Assembly: GCA_025210655.1 (NCBI GenBank)
Contig: JAOARG010000022.1
Span: 42,877 to 106,876 of the forward strand
Direction: 5' to 3'
Origin: Bacillota bacterium
GTDB taxonomy: Bacteria; Bacillota; Clostridia; Peptostreptococcales; Acidaminobacteraceae
Length of the DNA stretch: 64,000 nucleotides
A program made the position numbers and the translations under genes. How positions within the stretch are numbered: position 1 is the first letter of the stretch; each line of letters starts with the position of its first letter. Positions 1 to 7,972 of this stretch are shown here, piece after piece. A model generated the notes under the pieces. It ran no database searches and was not told the origin of the DNA. It worked only from the letters and a program-made list of their open reading frames with translations.

Positions 1-1
1 T

Positions 2-1450
2 ACATGTTTAGTCAACAATATTAGGTATGAGTATATATTGATAGATGGTGTATATAAAATATTTAGGATAGAGAATCAGGTTATAACTAATATTGTAATC
101 GTACACGAATCAGCAAAAGCTATTACTGGTACAATTGCTTATCATAAAACAAGTAATAAATTACTAGTATCAGTTGATGATGGGATAGATGTTTTTATTA
201 AGAAATTCGATTTGAATCTAGTGTATGAATCTACGGACCATATTTATAAATTAAATAATAGTGAATTAGTTCATCATGTTATGCATATTAGTGATTATAA
301 AGGAACACTGGCGGTTCAAGAGAATAGATCAAATGCATGTGATACTTATCAAATAGAGTTTGATTTAAATAACTCAGGTAAAGTAATAAATGCAGTAGAA
401 ATTAGAACAGGGGGCTTTTTATATAAGTCTAACGAAACAATTTCAACTACGATGAATGATGAATTTTGGTATACATCATATATTTCAAAGCACGATAAAT
501 TTGCATTGTATTTAACAACAAATAAAAGTACAGATGGTTTTACTAATCACGATGGATATAACTATAAAGTATTAGTACCATCTTCAGTCAATATTAATAG
601 TCCAAGCTATATATATAGAAAAAAACACGGGACTAACGTCGGGCGTTTATTTATTTCTTATACAGATGATATGAATAGATTGAAAGTACTTTATAGTGAT
701 GATGGTTTTAAAACTTTCCAGGCTTTAACAGGAAGCAGTATTAGAGCAAACCCTAGTATTACAGAGAATGAAAAGGGAGATATTATCATATTATCAAATG
801 ATGTGAATAATATTAGGAAAACTGTCATTAAAAATGGTACAGAAGTTTTATTGGCTGATGAAGTTTTGAGAGCAGGTATAAAACCTAATCTTTCTGAGAA
901 TCAACCAACTAATTATTCTGTTAGTGTTTATAATTTTATTTCAGGTGATGAAGTAAAAGTAGGTGGTAAATATCTGTTTAATAAATATTCAAAAAATATT
1001 TTATACTATAAGGGATATGAGAATGAAATGTTAACAGGTGGTTTTGCAGAATCGTATTATGGAATGAACTTGAATTATAAGCCAATTATTAATAAAAATA
1101 AGAATGATATTACTATAACAGGTATAAATTCGAATATAGATTATCCGTATGGTGGAGTGTCAACTAATTATCCAATAGATTTATCTCAGTACAAAAGAGT
1201 ATTGATTGAGTGTAGTATTGAAGGTGTAATGGATGAAGAGATTCAAATCATACGATCTCCTATGAAATATAACTACGATGGAAATGATAGACAAATACGA
1301 TATTTAAAAGATCAAGGTAGAAGTATTGTACATACTCTGGATATCTCAAATTATGATGGAAGTATGTATGTTTTAGTATGGTTGGCAGATTACCAAACTG
1401 GGAGGGCTAAAAACACTGAAATGAGAATTACTAAAATTTGGCTAGAATAG
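2..1450 (+). CDS. Phage tail fibre/baseplate-associated protein, 5' partial
   Basis: The reading frame is open to the left edge, so the gene starts outside the window; a TTG at 38 is only an internal possibility. About 480 residues are visible. There is no enzyme motif. Around the middle a stretch reading YSDDGFKTFQ resembles the Asp-box turn of BNR/sialidase-like beta-propellers, which suggests a beta-propeller carbohydrate-contacting region. The last 100 residues end in RITKIWLE and resemble the end of the protein two genes downstream (IYRIWLE), so the two share a C-terminal domain. Position upstream of fibre, holin and endolysin genes supports a tail-tip or receptor-binding role. Function is inferred from context. 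Confidence 0.6.
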   Translation, partial: TCLVNNIRYEYILIDGVYKIFRIENQVITNIVIVHESAKAITGTIAYHKTSNKLLVSVDDGIDVFIKKFDLNLVYESTDHIYKLNNSELVHHVMHISDYKGTLAVQENRSNACDTYQIEFDLNNSGKVINAVEIRTGGFLYKSNETISTTMNDEFWYTSYISKHDKFALYLTTNKSTDGFTNHDGYNYKVLVPSSVNINSPSYIYRKKHGTNVGRLFISYTDDMNRLKVLYSDDGFKTFQALTGSSIRANPSITENEKGDIIILSNDVNNIRKTVIKNGTEVLLADEVLRAGIKPNLSENQPTNYSVSVYNFISGDEVKVGGKYLFNKYSKNILYYKGYENEMLTGGFAESYYGMNLNYKPIINKNKNDITITGINSNIDYPYGGVSTNYPIDLSQYKRVLIECSIEGVMDEEIQIIRSPMKYNYDGNDRQIRYLKDQGRSIVHTLDISNYDGSMYVLVWLADYQTGRAKNTEMRITKIWLE

Positions 1451-1464
1451 ATGAGGAGGGAACT

Positions 1465-1920
1465 ATGTCTGGAAGTACAAAATATCTAAATTTAACCATA
1501 GTAAATTCAGCGGTAGATAGATATAAATATTTTAATATAGATGAAATGCTTAATAATAACTGGAATAAAATAGACTCATTTTATGGAAAACTAGATGAAG
1601 TCAAATTTGAGACAAAGAATTATGGAAATAGAAAGATTGGAAAGAGTAGTTTTAGGATTTCTAAAGAGTATGAGAATACTGTTATATATATGGATAATAC
1701 AACAGAAGCATTAATCACGGTATCTAATGATTCGAATATTGATAATGATACTCAAATCATTTTAATAGCAAATAGTAGTTCAGAAGTCAAATTCATTACT
1801 GATGAAGGCGTTAATCTTCACAGTATAGACAATAAAAGAATGATTAAAGGTCAATTTAGTTCTGTGACTTTAATAAAGTATAGTGATATTGATTGGTATC
1901 TTATAGGAGCTTTAAAATAA
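1465..1920 (+). CDS. Putative tail fibre protein with FNIDEML-NWNKID motif
   Basis: This is a 151-residue protein. The frame is open from 1438, overlapping the previous gene, but the ATG at 1465 follows a GAGGAGGG ribosome-binding site at good spacing and is the better start. Near the N-terminus it has FNIDEMLNNNWNKID, a motif repeated in the gene at 2465 and typical of the short attachment segment at the head of Firmicute tail fibres. The rest is predicted beta-rich with no known enzyme motif. It is probably a fibre or fibre-adaptor subunit of the tail module. Confidence 0.55.
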   Translation: MSGSTKYLNLTIVNSAVDRYKYFNIDEMLNNNWNKIDSFYGKLDEVKFETKNYGNRKIGKSSFRISKEYENTVIYMDNTTEALITVSNDSNIDNDTQIILIANSSSEVKFITDEGVNLHSIDNKRMIKGQFSSVTLIKYSDIDWYLIGALK

Positions 1921-1933
1921 TAGGGAGGATATT

Positions 1934-2419
1934 ATGTTAGGATCAACGGGTTGTATAGCTAACCAGGATGAGTCATTAAGTTTATATGATGATGGTAATG
2001 AAAACATATCTATTACAGGTGGATTGATAATAAATAATCAAATTGATTATTTTGGAATTAATGCTACTAGTGATGAATGGATGGTAAAAAAACCATCATA
2101 TATTGAGGCGTCATGGCTACCAAGAGCAGGTTATGGTGGTTATAAGATGTACATTACTGGTAAGAAACTTATAGATGTTACTGATTATACAAAGTTAAAG
2201 GTTCATTTTACAAAAGAATCATCTACGTCAGCAAGTGGAGCTGAACATTTGATTTTATTCTGTGGTAGAGATACTAAAACTATAGTAAATGTTGAAGACA
2301 ATCAAATTGGTGAAGAGTTTTATGCAGAACTAGATATAGACAATATTAATGGAGAAATTCTTATAGGAGTTGCATTGTATTATTTAGAGGCAAAAATATA
2401 TAGAATATGGCTAGAGTAA
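1934..2419 (+). CDS. Putative tail fibre accessory protein
   Basis: This 161-residue protein has a clear AGGGAGG site upstream of ATG 1934. Its C-terminal ~95 residues, ending IYRIWLE, look homologous to the C-terminus of the first gene in the window, which suggests a shared beta-sandwich attachment or sugar-binding domain carried both as a fusion and as a nearly stand-alone protein. No catalytic motif is visible. The assignment to the phage tail module rests on position and on this similarity. Confidence 0.5.
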   Translation: MLGSTGCIANQDESLSLYDDGNENISITGGLIINNQIDYFGINATSDEWMVKKPSYIEASWLPRAGYGGYKMYITGKKLIDVTDYTKLKVHFTKESSTSASGAEHLILFCGRDTKTIVNVEDNQIGEEFYAELDIDNINGEILIGVALYYLEAKIYRIWLE

Positions 2420-2464
2420 TTGCAATATTAGTAATACTAAATGGTTTTCGGATAGGAGGATAAT

Positions 2465-2905
2465 ATGACTACAGTCACAGAGAAACTGAAATTATTAAAA
2501 AAAGATGTAATTATGGATAAAGATGAAAAATTTAATATTGAGGAAATGCTTAATGATAATTGGGACAAAATTGATGAAAATTCAGTAAAAGTAGAAGATA
2601 GAATTACTGAGTTAGAAAATACTAAAGTAAAAAAGGTCACATTCAATATTACTGTTCCGAGTTCAGGTTGGATTGATGAAGGTGAAAATGGATTTTCGAA
2701 GACAGTATCTGTTCAAGGAGTATTGGAAATTGATAATCCGGTAGCAGCTGTAATAATGGATGGATTAACGATTGATGAAAAGGAAAACTTAAGAGCTGAA
2801 TTAGCAAAAATTGTTGATGGAGTAACTTTAAATGGTTCGTTAAAATTTTATGCGAAAGAAATTCCAAGAATTGACCTTCCTATATTGCTCGAGGTGATTA
2901 GATAA
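2465..2905 (+). CDS. Putative tail fibre protein, second FNIEEML-NWDKID copy
   Basis: A 146-residue protein starting after TAGGAGG. Residues ~22-37 contain FNIEEMLNDNWDKID, nearly the same as the N-terminal motif of the gene at 1465, followed by a short heptad-like segment (about residues 38-52) that could trimerise. The C-terminal part is a small beta-rich domain. Its stop overlaps the next start (TAATG), so it is translationally coupled to the following fibre gene. Likely a tail fibre shaft or adaptor; not a recognised enzyme. Confidence 0.55.
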   Translation: MTTVTEKLKLLKKDVIMDKDEKFNIEEMLNDNWDKIDENSVKVEDRITELENTKVKKVTFNITVPSSGWIDEGENGFSKTVSVQGVLEIDNPVAAVIMDGLTIDEKENLRAELAKIVDGVTLNGSLKFYAKEIPRIDLPILLEVIR

Positions 2906-3435
2906 TGGGTTATGTTATATTTAATGAAAAAATTACTAGTGTAGTGGAATATAAAGTAGAAGTGTTGGTTGATATAGAAATAAAAGATATAGCTCAAACT
3001 AAAGTAGAAATTGATAATATAATGATTTCTTCAGACGATAAAATAATATTATGTTCTAGTATCATAGGGCCAGGTACAGCGTGCAATATATATGTAAACA
3101 ATAATGAATCTTATACAAAGTATTATAGTCAGGTTTTTCAATCTACTTTGACAAGTAGTAAGAGTTCTAAACACAATGATTCTAGATTTATTCAACATAG
3201 TGGTATGATAAGTTTTTCTCGCACTGATTTAAAGCTGACAAGTGACGGCTATTTCGTTTATAAAAGTAATAATATAAGAAATGCTGGAGATTCAAACATA
3301 CAGGTCGAAGAATGGTATGGAACAAGTATTTTTAAAATAGACTGTATAAACAAAATGACAATAAGTTCTTCAACGATTAATGGGATGGGTATAGGATCAA
3401 GATTTACAGTGTATAAAATCGGAGGTGGAAAATAA
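2905..3435 (+). CDS. Putative receptor-binding protein with one copy of a repeated module
   Basis: This 176-residue protein begins on the overlapping TAATG of the upstream gene. Its last ~110 residues form a module that appears twice more in the next gene: it starts with a KYYSQ/KYFSQ segment and ends with MTISSSTINGMGIGSRF-type sequence. The module has many Ser, Asn and aromatic residues and alternating beta-strand character, as in phage receptor-binding tips. No known family is recognised with confidence. Confidence 0.5.
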   Translation: MGYVIFNEKITSVVEYKVEVLVDIEIKDIAQTKVEIDNIMISSDDKIILCSSIIGPGTACNIYVNNNESYTKYYSQVFQSTLTSSKSSKHNDSRFIQHSGMISFSRTDLKLTSDGYFVYKSNNIRNAGDSNIQVEEWYGTSIFKIDCINKMTISSSTINGMGIGSRFTVYKIGGGK

Positions 3436-4442
3436 TGGGTCGATGTTCAATATACGGTTTAAAACAAACCAATTTACTTGGGTATGATTTAGTTGGAGTA
3501 ATTGATAATATTAAGAATAATTCAGGTGAGATAACATTAACAAATTTTGATTTAAATAAGAATTCTGAATTATTAATTAGAGTTGAACTAGTTAATTCGT
3601 TACCTAATCCTTCAGGATTGCACTTATATTATGAAGATGTTTATTCTGACTCTAGTTATTGCGCCCAACTTATACAGTCAGAAAGTTCAAAAATCGTAGC
3701 ATTCAGATATCAAAAACCTGTGATTTGCTCTATTTCATCTCAGAAAAAGAATATTATTGATATTATAATAAAAATAACTAATTCGGGTGAAGTTGTTGCA
3801 ATATGTGAAACAGTAAGAGACTGTGGAGATGTTATACGTGGAGTTGAGAAATATTATATTACTTCCACCTTTAAATTAAGTAAATTGAATAAAGTTGTAT
3901 TACGTTCAACGTTGAGCAATATAGGAAACGGATCAAATATTAGAATATATAAGAGAATGTCACCAACAGTAGCTGAGGTAATTGTTGAAAAAGATGCATC
4001 AAAAGTTATTATAGATAACTTAAGTATAAATAATTTGAGTGATTATGTATTAATTAGTGATTGGAAGTACAATGGCACTGATAGTAATGCTCAACTTTTT
4101 ATGTATATAAATGATAATTATATTAACTCAAAATACTTCTCTCAAAGGTATTATGCTGAAAATAGAAATGTACAGTCTTTAAGGTATAATTTTCCCCTTA
4201 TTAGTGTTTGCGATAAAAGTAAAAGTACTTTTTCATACTGTACTTTAAATCTTATGAATAATGGTTTGTTAAATTATTACTCGAAGTCTATAAGGAATTA
4301 TGGTAATCAGGATATGTATTTATATAATATGTATGGACATTCAATATTCAGTACAAATGAAATTACAAAATTAACTATAAGTTCAAGTAGAGAGAATGGC
4401 ATAAAAGCTGGAAGTCGATTCCAACTAATAAAATTAAAATAG
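3435..4442 (+). CDS. Putative receptor-binding protein with two copies of the module
   Basis: This 335-residue protein is coupled to the gene before it by another TAATG overlap. It contains two tandem versions of the ~150-residue module seen at 2905: the first ends near VVLRSTLSNIGNGSNIRIYK, the second near LTISSSRENGIKAGSRF. The second copy is closer to the stand-alone copy upstream than the first is. Tandem duplication of such a tip module suggests diversification of host-receptor binding. No enzyme motif is visible. Confidence 0.5.
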   Translation: MGRCSIYGLKQTNLLGYDLVGVIDNIKNNSGEITLTNFDLNKNSELLIRVELVNSLPNPSGLHLYYEDVYSDSSYCAQLIQSESSKIVAFRYQKPVICSISSQKKNIIDIIIKITNSGEVVAICETVRDCGDVIRGVEKYYITSTFKLSKLNKVVLRSTLSNIGNGSNIRIYKRMSPTVAEVIVEKDASKVIIDNLSINNLSDYVLISDWKYNGTDSNAQLFMYINDNYINSKYFSQRYYAENRNVQSLRYNFPLISVCDKSKSTFSYCTLNLMNNGLLNYYSKSIRNYGNQDMYLYNMYGHSIFSTNEITKLTISSSRENGIKAGSRFQLIKLK

Positions 4443-4455
4443 AAAGGATAATAAT

Positions 4456-4674
4456 ATGGCAAAAGGAATAAGATACAACGTTAAAACAAAACAAACAGAA
4501 GAATATGAGTTTGATTTTGTTCCTCAAGATATAGAAGAGATAAAGGAACCTTCAAAAGATGAAGTTATTGCACAAGGGATGGCTAATATAATGATAGAGA
4601 ATCAGCTTATGAAAGAAGAAATAAAGGACTTATCAAAAAAATTAGATGAGTTGACGAGAGGAAGTGAATCATAA
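4456..4674 (+). CDS. Small phage tail-module protein, coiled coil
   Basis: A 72-residue protein starting MAKGIRYNVKT. The N-terminal half resembles short phage proteins encoded just before XkdX in clostridial prophages; the C-terminal ~30 residues (ENQLMKEEIKDLSKKLDEL) form a heptad-patterned coiled coil. The gene overlaps the next start (TAATG). The role is unknown; position suggests tail structure or assembly. Confidence 0.55.
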   Translation: MAKGIRYNVKTKQTEEYEFDFVPQDIEEIKEPSKDEVIAQGMANIMIENQLMKEEIKDLSKKLDELTRGSES

Positions 4675-4823
4675 TGACTAAATATGATTTTATAAATCAA
4701 TTTTATAAGTGGGATTTATATGATGATAATAAGATCCTTGAGTTCTATGATGCAAAGCTTTTAAGTGGAACTCAAGTGAGGAAATTGACTAAAAAAACTA
4801 TAACAGAATTGAGAAAGAAGTGA
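4674..4823 (+). CDS. XkdX-like phage mini-protein
   Basis: A 49-residue frame starts at the TAATG overlap with the upstream gene and ends at the TGA at 4821-4823. It reads MTKYDFINQFYKWDLYDDNK and continues with a FYDAKLLSGTQVRKLT-like segment, matching the size, the Tyr/Trp-rich start and the helix-turn pattern of XkdX proteins that lie between tail fibre and lysis genes in PBSX-type phages. A strong terminator follows directly, closing the tail-fibre transcription unit. Confidence 0.55.
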   Translation: MTKYDFINQFYKWDLYDDNKILEFYDAKLLSGTQVRKLTKKTITELRKK

Positions 4824-4824
4824 G

Positions 4825-4858
4825 AACCTGAATCAAGTATTGATGATTCAGGTTTTTT
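4825..4858 (+). terminator. Rho-independent terminator after the tail-fibre operon
   Basis: A perfect 11-bp stem (AACCTGAATCA with TGATTCAGGTT) has an 8-base loop and is followed by a T run. It separates the tail genes from the lysis cassette. Confidence 0.85.
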
Positions 4859-4908
4859 ATATAATAAAATTAAAAAATCTATTTGAATCACCAAAAAGGA
4901 GGTGACCC

Positions 4909-5226
4909 ATGCAACAATGCGCAGACTGTATCCAAGTAAAAAACTTGGATGACAGACTATCAAAATTAGAAAAGAATAATGAGTCCAGAAGTGATGAATT
5001 CGAGAAGAGGATCACCGCTTTGGAAAGGAAAACTGATATAGAGCATGAGAGGACATCCATGCTCTTTAAAATGCTCGCAGAAATTAAGGATAGTCTTAAG
5101 GTTATTGGGGATAAGCTTGAGAAGTTTAGTGATAAGGAAGTTGATGAATATAAGGCTATTAAGGTAGGTGTGACTATATCTGTTTTATCAGCTATTGCGG
5201 GTTTGATTATTGGACGGATTATTTAG
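4909..5226 (+). CDS. XhlA-type (haemolysin-like) phage membrane protein
   Basis: A 105-residue protein begins after AAAGGAGGTGA. Residues ~10-78 are charged with a strong heptad repeat; residues ~84-103 (VGVTISVLSAIAGLIIGRII) form one C-terminal membrane helix. This coiled-coil-plus-tail-anchor layout is typical of XhlA/YqxG-type proteins of PBSX phages, which help holin-endolysin lysis. The N-terminal CADC is unusual and could form a disulfide or bind metal. Position before holin and amidase supports the call. Confidence 0.65.
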   Translation: MQQCADCIQVKNLDDRLSKLEKNNESRSDEFEKRITALERKTDIEHERTSMLFKMLAEIKDSLKVIGDKLEKFSDKEVDEYKAIKVGVTISVLSAIAGLIIGRII

Positions 5227-5231
5227 ATTTG

Positions 5232-5398
5232 GCTGAAAAGGGGAATCAGGCATAAATACCTTAGGGAAAACTTTTTCTTATGGAAAAGGGGAAGCGGAAT
5301 AGCATTTAGAACTAAGACCTTCCTTTTCCCCTCTTCCCCTATTTTCCTAAAGGAAAATAATTCCCCTTCAAAGCTAAGCTTTGAAATTCCCTTAAAAA
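5232..5398. repeat. Hairpin-ladder palindromic element (smallest copy)
   Basis: The gap between the XhlA-like and holin genes is an imperfect palindrome. AAGGGGAAT on the left pairs with ATTCCCCTT on the right, and an inner GGGGAAG with CTTCCCC. Small hairpins interrupt the arms, for example ATTTTCCT-AA-AGGAAAAT and CAAAGCT-A-AGCTTTG on the right. The layout matches the larger elements near 10.6, 26.4 and 56.2 kb, although the sequence differs. Confidence 0.5.
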
Positions 5399-5441
5399 AG
5401 CACCTGCTATACGAATTAAAATAAGCAAAGGAGGCAACAAA

Positions 5442-5729
5442 ATGGAAACAAACATAGAAATCCTAAAATTCATTCAACCGGAAATACTAATACTAATACC
5501 AGTACTGAGTATTTTAGGTTTAATGATTAAGAAAAATCCTATAATAAATGATTGGGCTATTCCAATCATTTTGTTGCTTTTAGGAATAGTTTTTTCAATC
5601 CTAATACTAGCTTTGAAATCTGGATTTACACCTGATGTGATTCTTAATGGATTTTTACAAGGAATTTTAGTAACTGGAATGTCTGTATATGTACATCAGC
5701 TTAAGATACAAAGCACAAGGAAGAGGTGA
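5442..5729 (+). CDS. Phage holin
   Basis: A 95-residue protein with three predicted membrane helices (about residues 13-29, 38-57 and 66-85) and a short basic C-terminal tail (KIQSTRKR), the usual form of a class I-type holin. It follows AAAGGAGG and lies 4 bases before the endolysin start, the standard holin-endolysin arrangement. It is expected to form the membrane lesion that lets the amidase reach the wall. Subfamily assignment (A118-like) is tentative. Confidence 0.7.
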   Translation: METNIEILKFIQPEILILIPVLSILGLMIKKNPIINDWAIPIILLLLGIVFSILILALKSGFTPDVILNGFLQGILVTGMSVYVHQLKIQSTRKR

Positions 5730-5733
5730 TTTT

Positions 5734-6432
5734 GTGGATATTAAAAAACTAGATATAATTTATGGAATGATCCAAAATAATTATATTGACGGGGTAGCTG
5801 TTGCTATTGATATTATAAAGCCTGTAGGAAAAAACAATGTAAGAACTATGAAAAAGATGAAAGAGTGTATTGGTATAACTATTCACAATACAGGAAACCC
5901 GAGTAAAACAGCTGACGATGAGATGCATTCCAACTGGATGAAAAGAGTAGAAAGGGAAGATAAGAAGTACGTATCAGCTCATTTCTTTGTCGATGATGAT
6001 TCTATAACACAAATTATTCCAATAGATGAAGTCGCTTACCATGCTGGCGACGGCCATGGTGATGGAAATTATAAGACAATTGCCATAGAAATCTGTGAAA
6101 ACGGGGATATGAAAAAGGCAGAAGAAAACGCAATAAGGCTAGCAGCCTCCCTAATAAAAACATATCCCCACCTAAAAATCTATAAACACCAAGATTGGTC
6201 AGGGAAATACTGTCCGAGGGCACTGCTTATGGAAAACAGATGGGAATCATTTAAGGATTCAGTCCTTAAAGCAGTTAACCCGGTAAGTGAAATAGAGCCT
6301 TACAAACTTGAAGGATTAGATTTTCTTTGGAATGAGAAACTAATCACAGATAAAGAATTATGGCTTAAAAATATTGATAATCCAGTACCAATATGGGCCA
6401 TAGGATTAATACTAAAAAGGGCAGTCAAATGA
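5734..6432 (+). CDS. Endolysin: N-acetylmuramoyl-L-alanine amidase
   Basis: This is a zinc amidase of the Amidase_2/PGRP family (232 residues), cutting the bond between muramic acid and L-Ala in peptidoglycan. The GTG at 5734 is chosen because it follows AGGAAGAGGTGAT and avoids overlapping the holin; the frame itself is open from 5689. Zinc ligands are His51 (TIHNTG), His152 (KHQDW) and Cys160 (KYCP), with Glu119 as probable catalytic partner. The last ~40 residues form a small helical tail, probably for wall binding. No signal peptide, as expected for a holin-released endolysin. Confidence 0.85.
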   Translation: MDIKKLDIIYGMIQNNYIDGVAVAIDIIKPVGKNNVRTMKKMKECIGITIHNTGNPSKTADDEMHSNWMKRVEREDKKYVSAHFFVDDDSITQIIPIDEVAYHAGDGHGDGNYKTIAIEICENGDMKKAEENAIRLAASLIKTYPHLKIYKHQDWSGKYCPRALLMENRWESFKDSVLKAVNPVSEIEPYKLEGLDFLWNEKLITDKELWLKNIDNPVPIWAIGLILKRAVK

Positions 6433-6438
6433 CTGCCC
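6419..6438 (+). terminator. Hairpin at the endolysin stop codon
   Basis: GGGCAGTCA-AA-TGACTGCCC is a 9-bp GC-rich stem overlapping the TGA of the amidase gene. The following T tract is weak, so it may act as a mRNA 3' stabiliser as much as a terminator. It marks the end of the phage module. Confidence 0.5.
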
Positions 6439-6439
6439 C

Positions 6440-6866
6440 GAATCTGATTTTTGACCTGTATCCCAAGTGAATCCTTCCGAAAAGCTATGACCCATAATGG
6501 ATTTACTTTATCAGTATAAGAAATGCACCTTAGAGCGAAGTCACCCACAAAGGATGCTTTTTGCTAAAGCAAAACTATAAATATTAAATGAATAAAAGCA
6601 TTTCAATTTAATATTTATTAGCTCACCTGATTTATCCTTCAAGGATTATATCTTTTACGCGAAGTCACCCCATATGAATGTCAGGGCTCTGCTGACAGGA
6701 TGCGACTTGATTTTAGGTCTTTTAAGTTCTTTGCGACCCAAGTCAAAGTCTGGCCTATCAGGAATACAAAGCTAATATATGGCCTGATTTATCCTGTAAG
6801 GATGTATCATTTAATATTATTTATAAATGTCTTCCGACCTACCACCAACGACCAACGACCTACGAT
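6440..6866. repeat. Non-coding mosaic of dispersed repeats
   Basis: No gene is supported here. The stretch contains blocks found elsewhere in the window: CAAGTGAATCCTTCCG and a TTTACTTTATCA box, inverted relative to 35.3 and 35.6 kb; the GGATGCTTTTTGCT/AAGCAAAAC block of the 70-bp tandem array at 35.65 kb; and ACCAACGACCTAC, the reverse complement of the TTGGTCGTAG motif. Internally, GCGAAGTCACCC and CTGATTTATCCT each occur twice, and TGTCAG/CTGACA forms a hairpin. It sits at the probable right edge of the phage element. Confidence 0.6.
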
Positions 6867-6870
6867 CACC

Positions 6871-7776
6871 TCAATATACCCTAAAACTCCTCTCTCCATA
6901 ATCAGTAGAAATCATTTCATAAGTAACTCCTAATGAATCAACTATAGTAGTTTTATACTGGATTTCATCAAATTTATCAAGTTCCATCATTTCCTGCATT
7001 TCTTCTTGGTCTTTTACTAAGCCTAGCTCAATGAAGTTTAAACTTTTTTCATACTCATATTCTCTGTGTTCTTTTCTTGTAAGAATATCATTTAAAATAT
7101 CAGCTTCAAAAAAAGTTTTATCATTGTAGATTAGTTCTGTTTTTATGGATACAATATCTCCGTAAAGATTTTTTGTATCTTTCAAAGGTGATCTATCTTC
7201 TACTATTAGTTGAATTTGTCCATTTCCCTTTGAACTGAGATGTGGAAAAAATGCCTCTGTTTCAAATCTTTTTCTAAATACATCTGAGAAATCTATATCT
7301 TTAATTATTTCTTCTCTAATTAAATCTCCATTCTTACTTGAAAAAATAGCTCTATACTTGTGACCCATAGGAAGGTGTGTACTTGAAAAAACACTTAGGC
7401 TATCTAGTTTTCCTAGGTCTATTGATTTTACTACTTCTTGTTTATTATCTAAATCAAGCCATGTTACTGTGTTTTTACTGTCTGGATCTATTGAGGAAAC
7501 AAAAAAAGACAAATCTACAGTAAATGTTTTATTCTTCATATCAAATGATGAGTAGTCATATGAAGGTTCTTTTATCCAAAGTTTACTTTCTTCTATAGTC
7601 TCTATTGAAGAATTGATTTGCCATATAGAGTTTCTTAGATCATCATTCATATTGCGAACAGTGTATTTTATTGAGTTAATATCCTCTTGTGCTCTTTGTA
7701 AGTTTTTATGTAATATTACATTTTGAACTAGAAGGAGACCTACAAGTCCTCCAATTAATATATTTTTAGTTTTCAA
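6871..7776 (-). CDS. Membrane-anchored protein of unknown function
   Basis: A 301-residue protein starts at TTG (7776) after GAGGAGAG. Residues ~6-22 form an N-terminal signal anchor, followed by a coiled coil (about 24-65) and then a ~230-residue beta-rich extracellular region without Cys or known catalytic motif. It is predicted to be outside the membrane. No family is recognised. It is monocistronic, pointing away from the nitroreductase gene and towards the repeat mosaic. Confidence 0.6.
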   Translation of the reverse strand: MKTKNILIGGLVGLLLVQNVILHKNLQRAQEDINSIKYTVRNMNDDLRNSIWQINSSIETIEESKLWIKEPSYDYSSFDMKNKTFTVDLSFFVSSIDPDSKNTVTWLDLDNKQEVVKSIDLGKLDSLSVFSSTHLPMGHKYRAIFSSKNGDLIREEIIKDIDFSDVFRKRFETEAFFPHLSSKGNGQIQLIVEDRSPLKDTKNLYGDIVSIKTELIYNDKTFFEADILNDILTRKEHREYEYEKSLNFIELGLVKDQEEMQEMMELDKFDEIQYKTTIVDSLGVTYEMISTDYGERSFRVY

Positions 7777-7972
7777 AATATCTCTCCTCGATTATAAATT
7801 TGATTATATAAGTTTATTACAGAAACATTAATAAGTTCTTAAAATTTCTTTAATCCTTTATAGACAAAGAATATTTATTATGATAGAATTTTTACGATAT
7901 TCAGGTGATATATCAGTTGGTGAGTGTGTGAAAAATGAACATGTTGGGGAATACTACTGGAGGGGAATCACA

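Noticed and set aside
6700..6933. 77-codon plus-strand frame
   Set aside because: It lies in the repeat mosaic, runs antisense into the end of the gene at 6871 and has no start signal.
7880..7972. Longer start of the nitroreductase
   Set aside because: The 31 extra residues have no family similarity; ATG 7973 has a strong ribosome-binding site.
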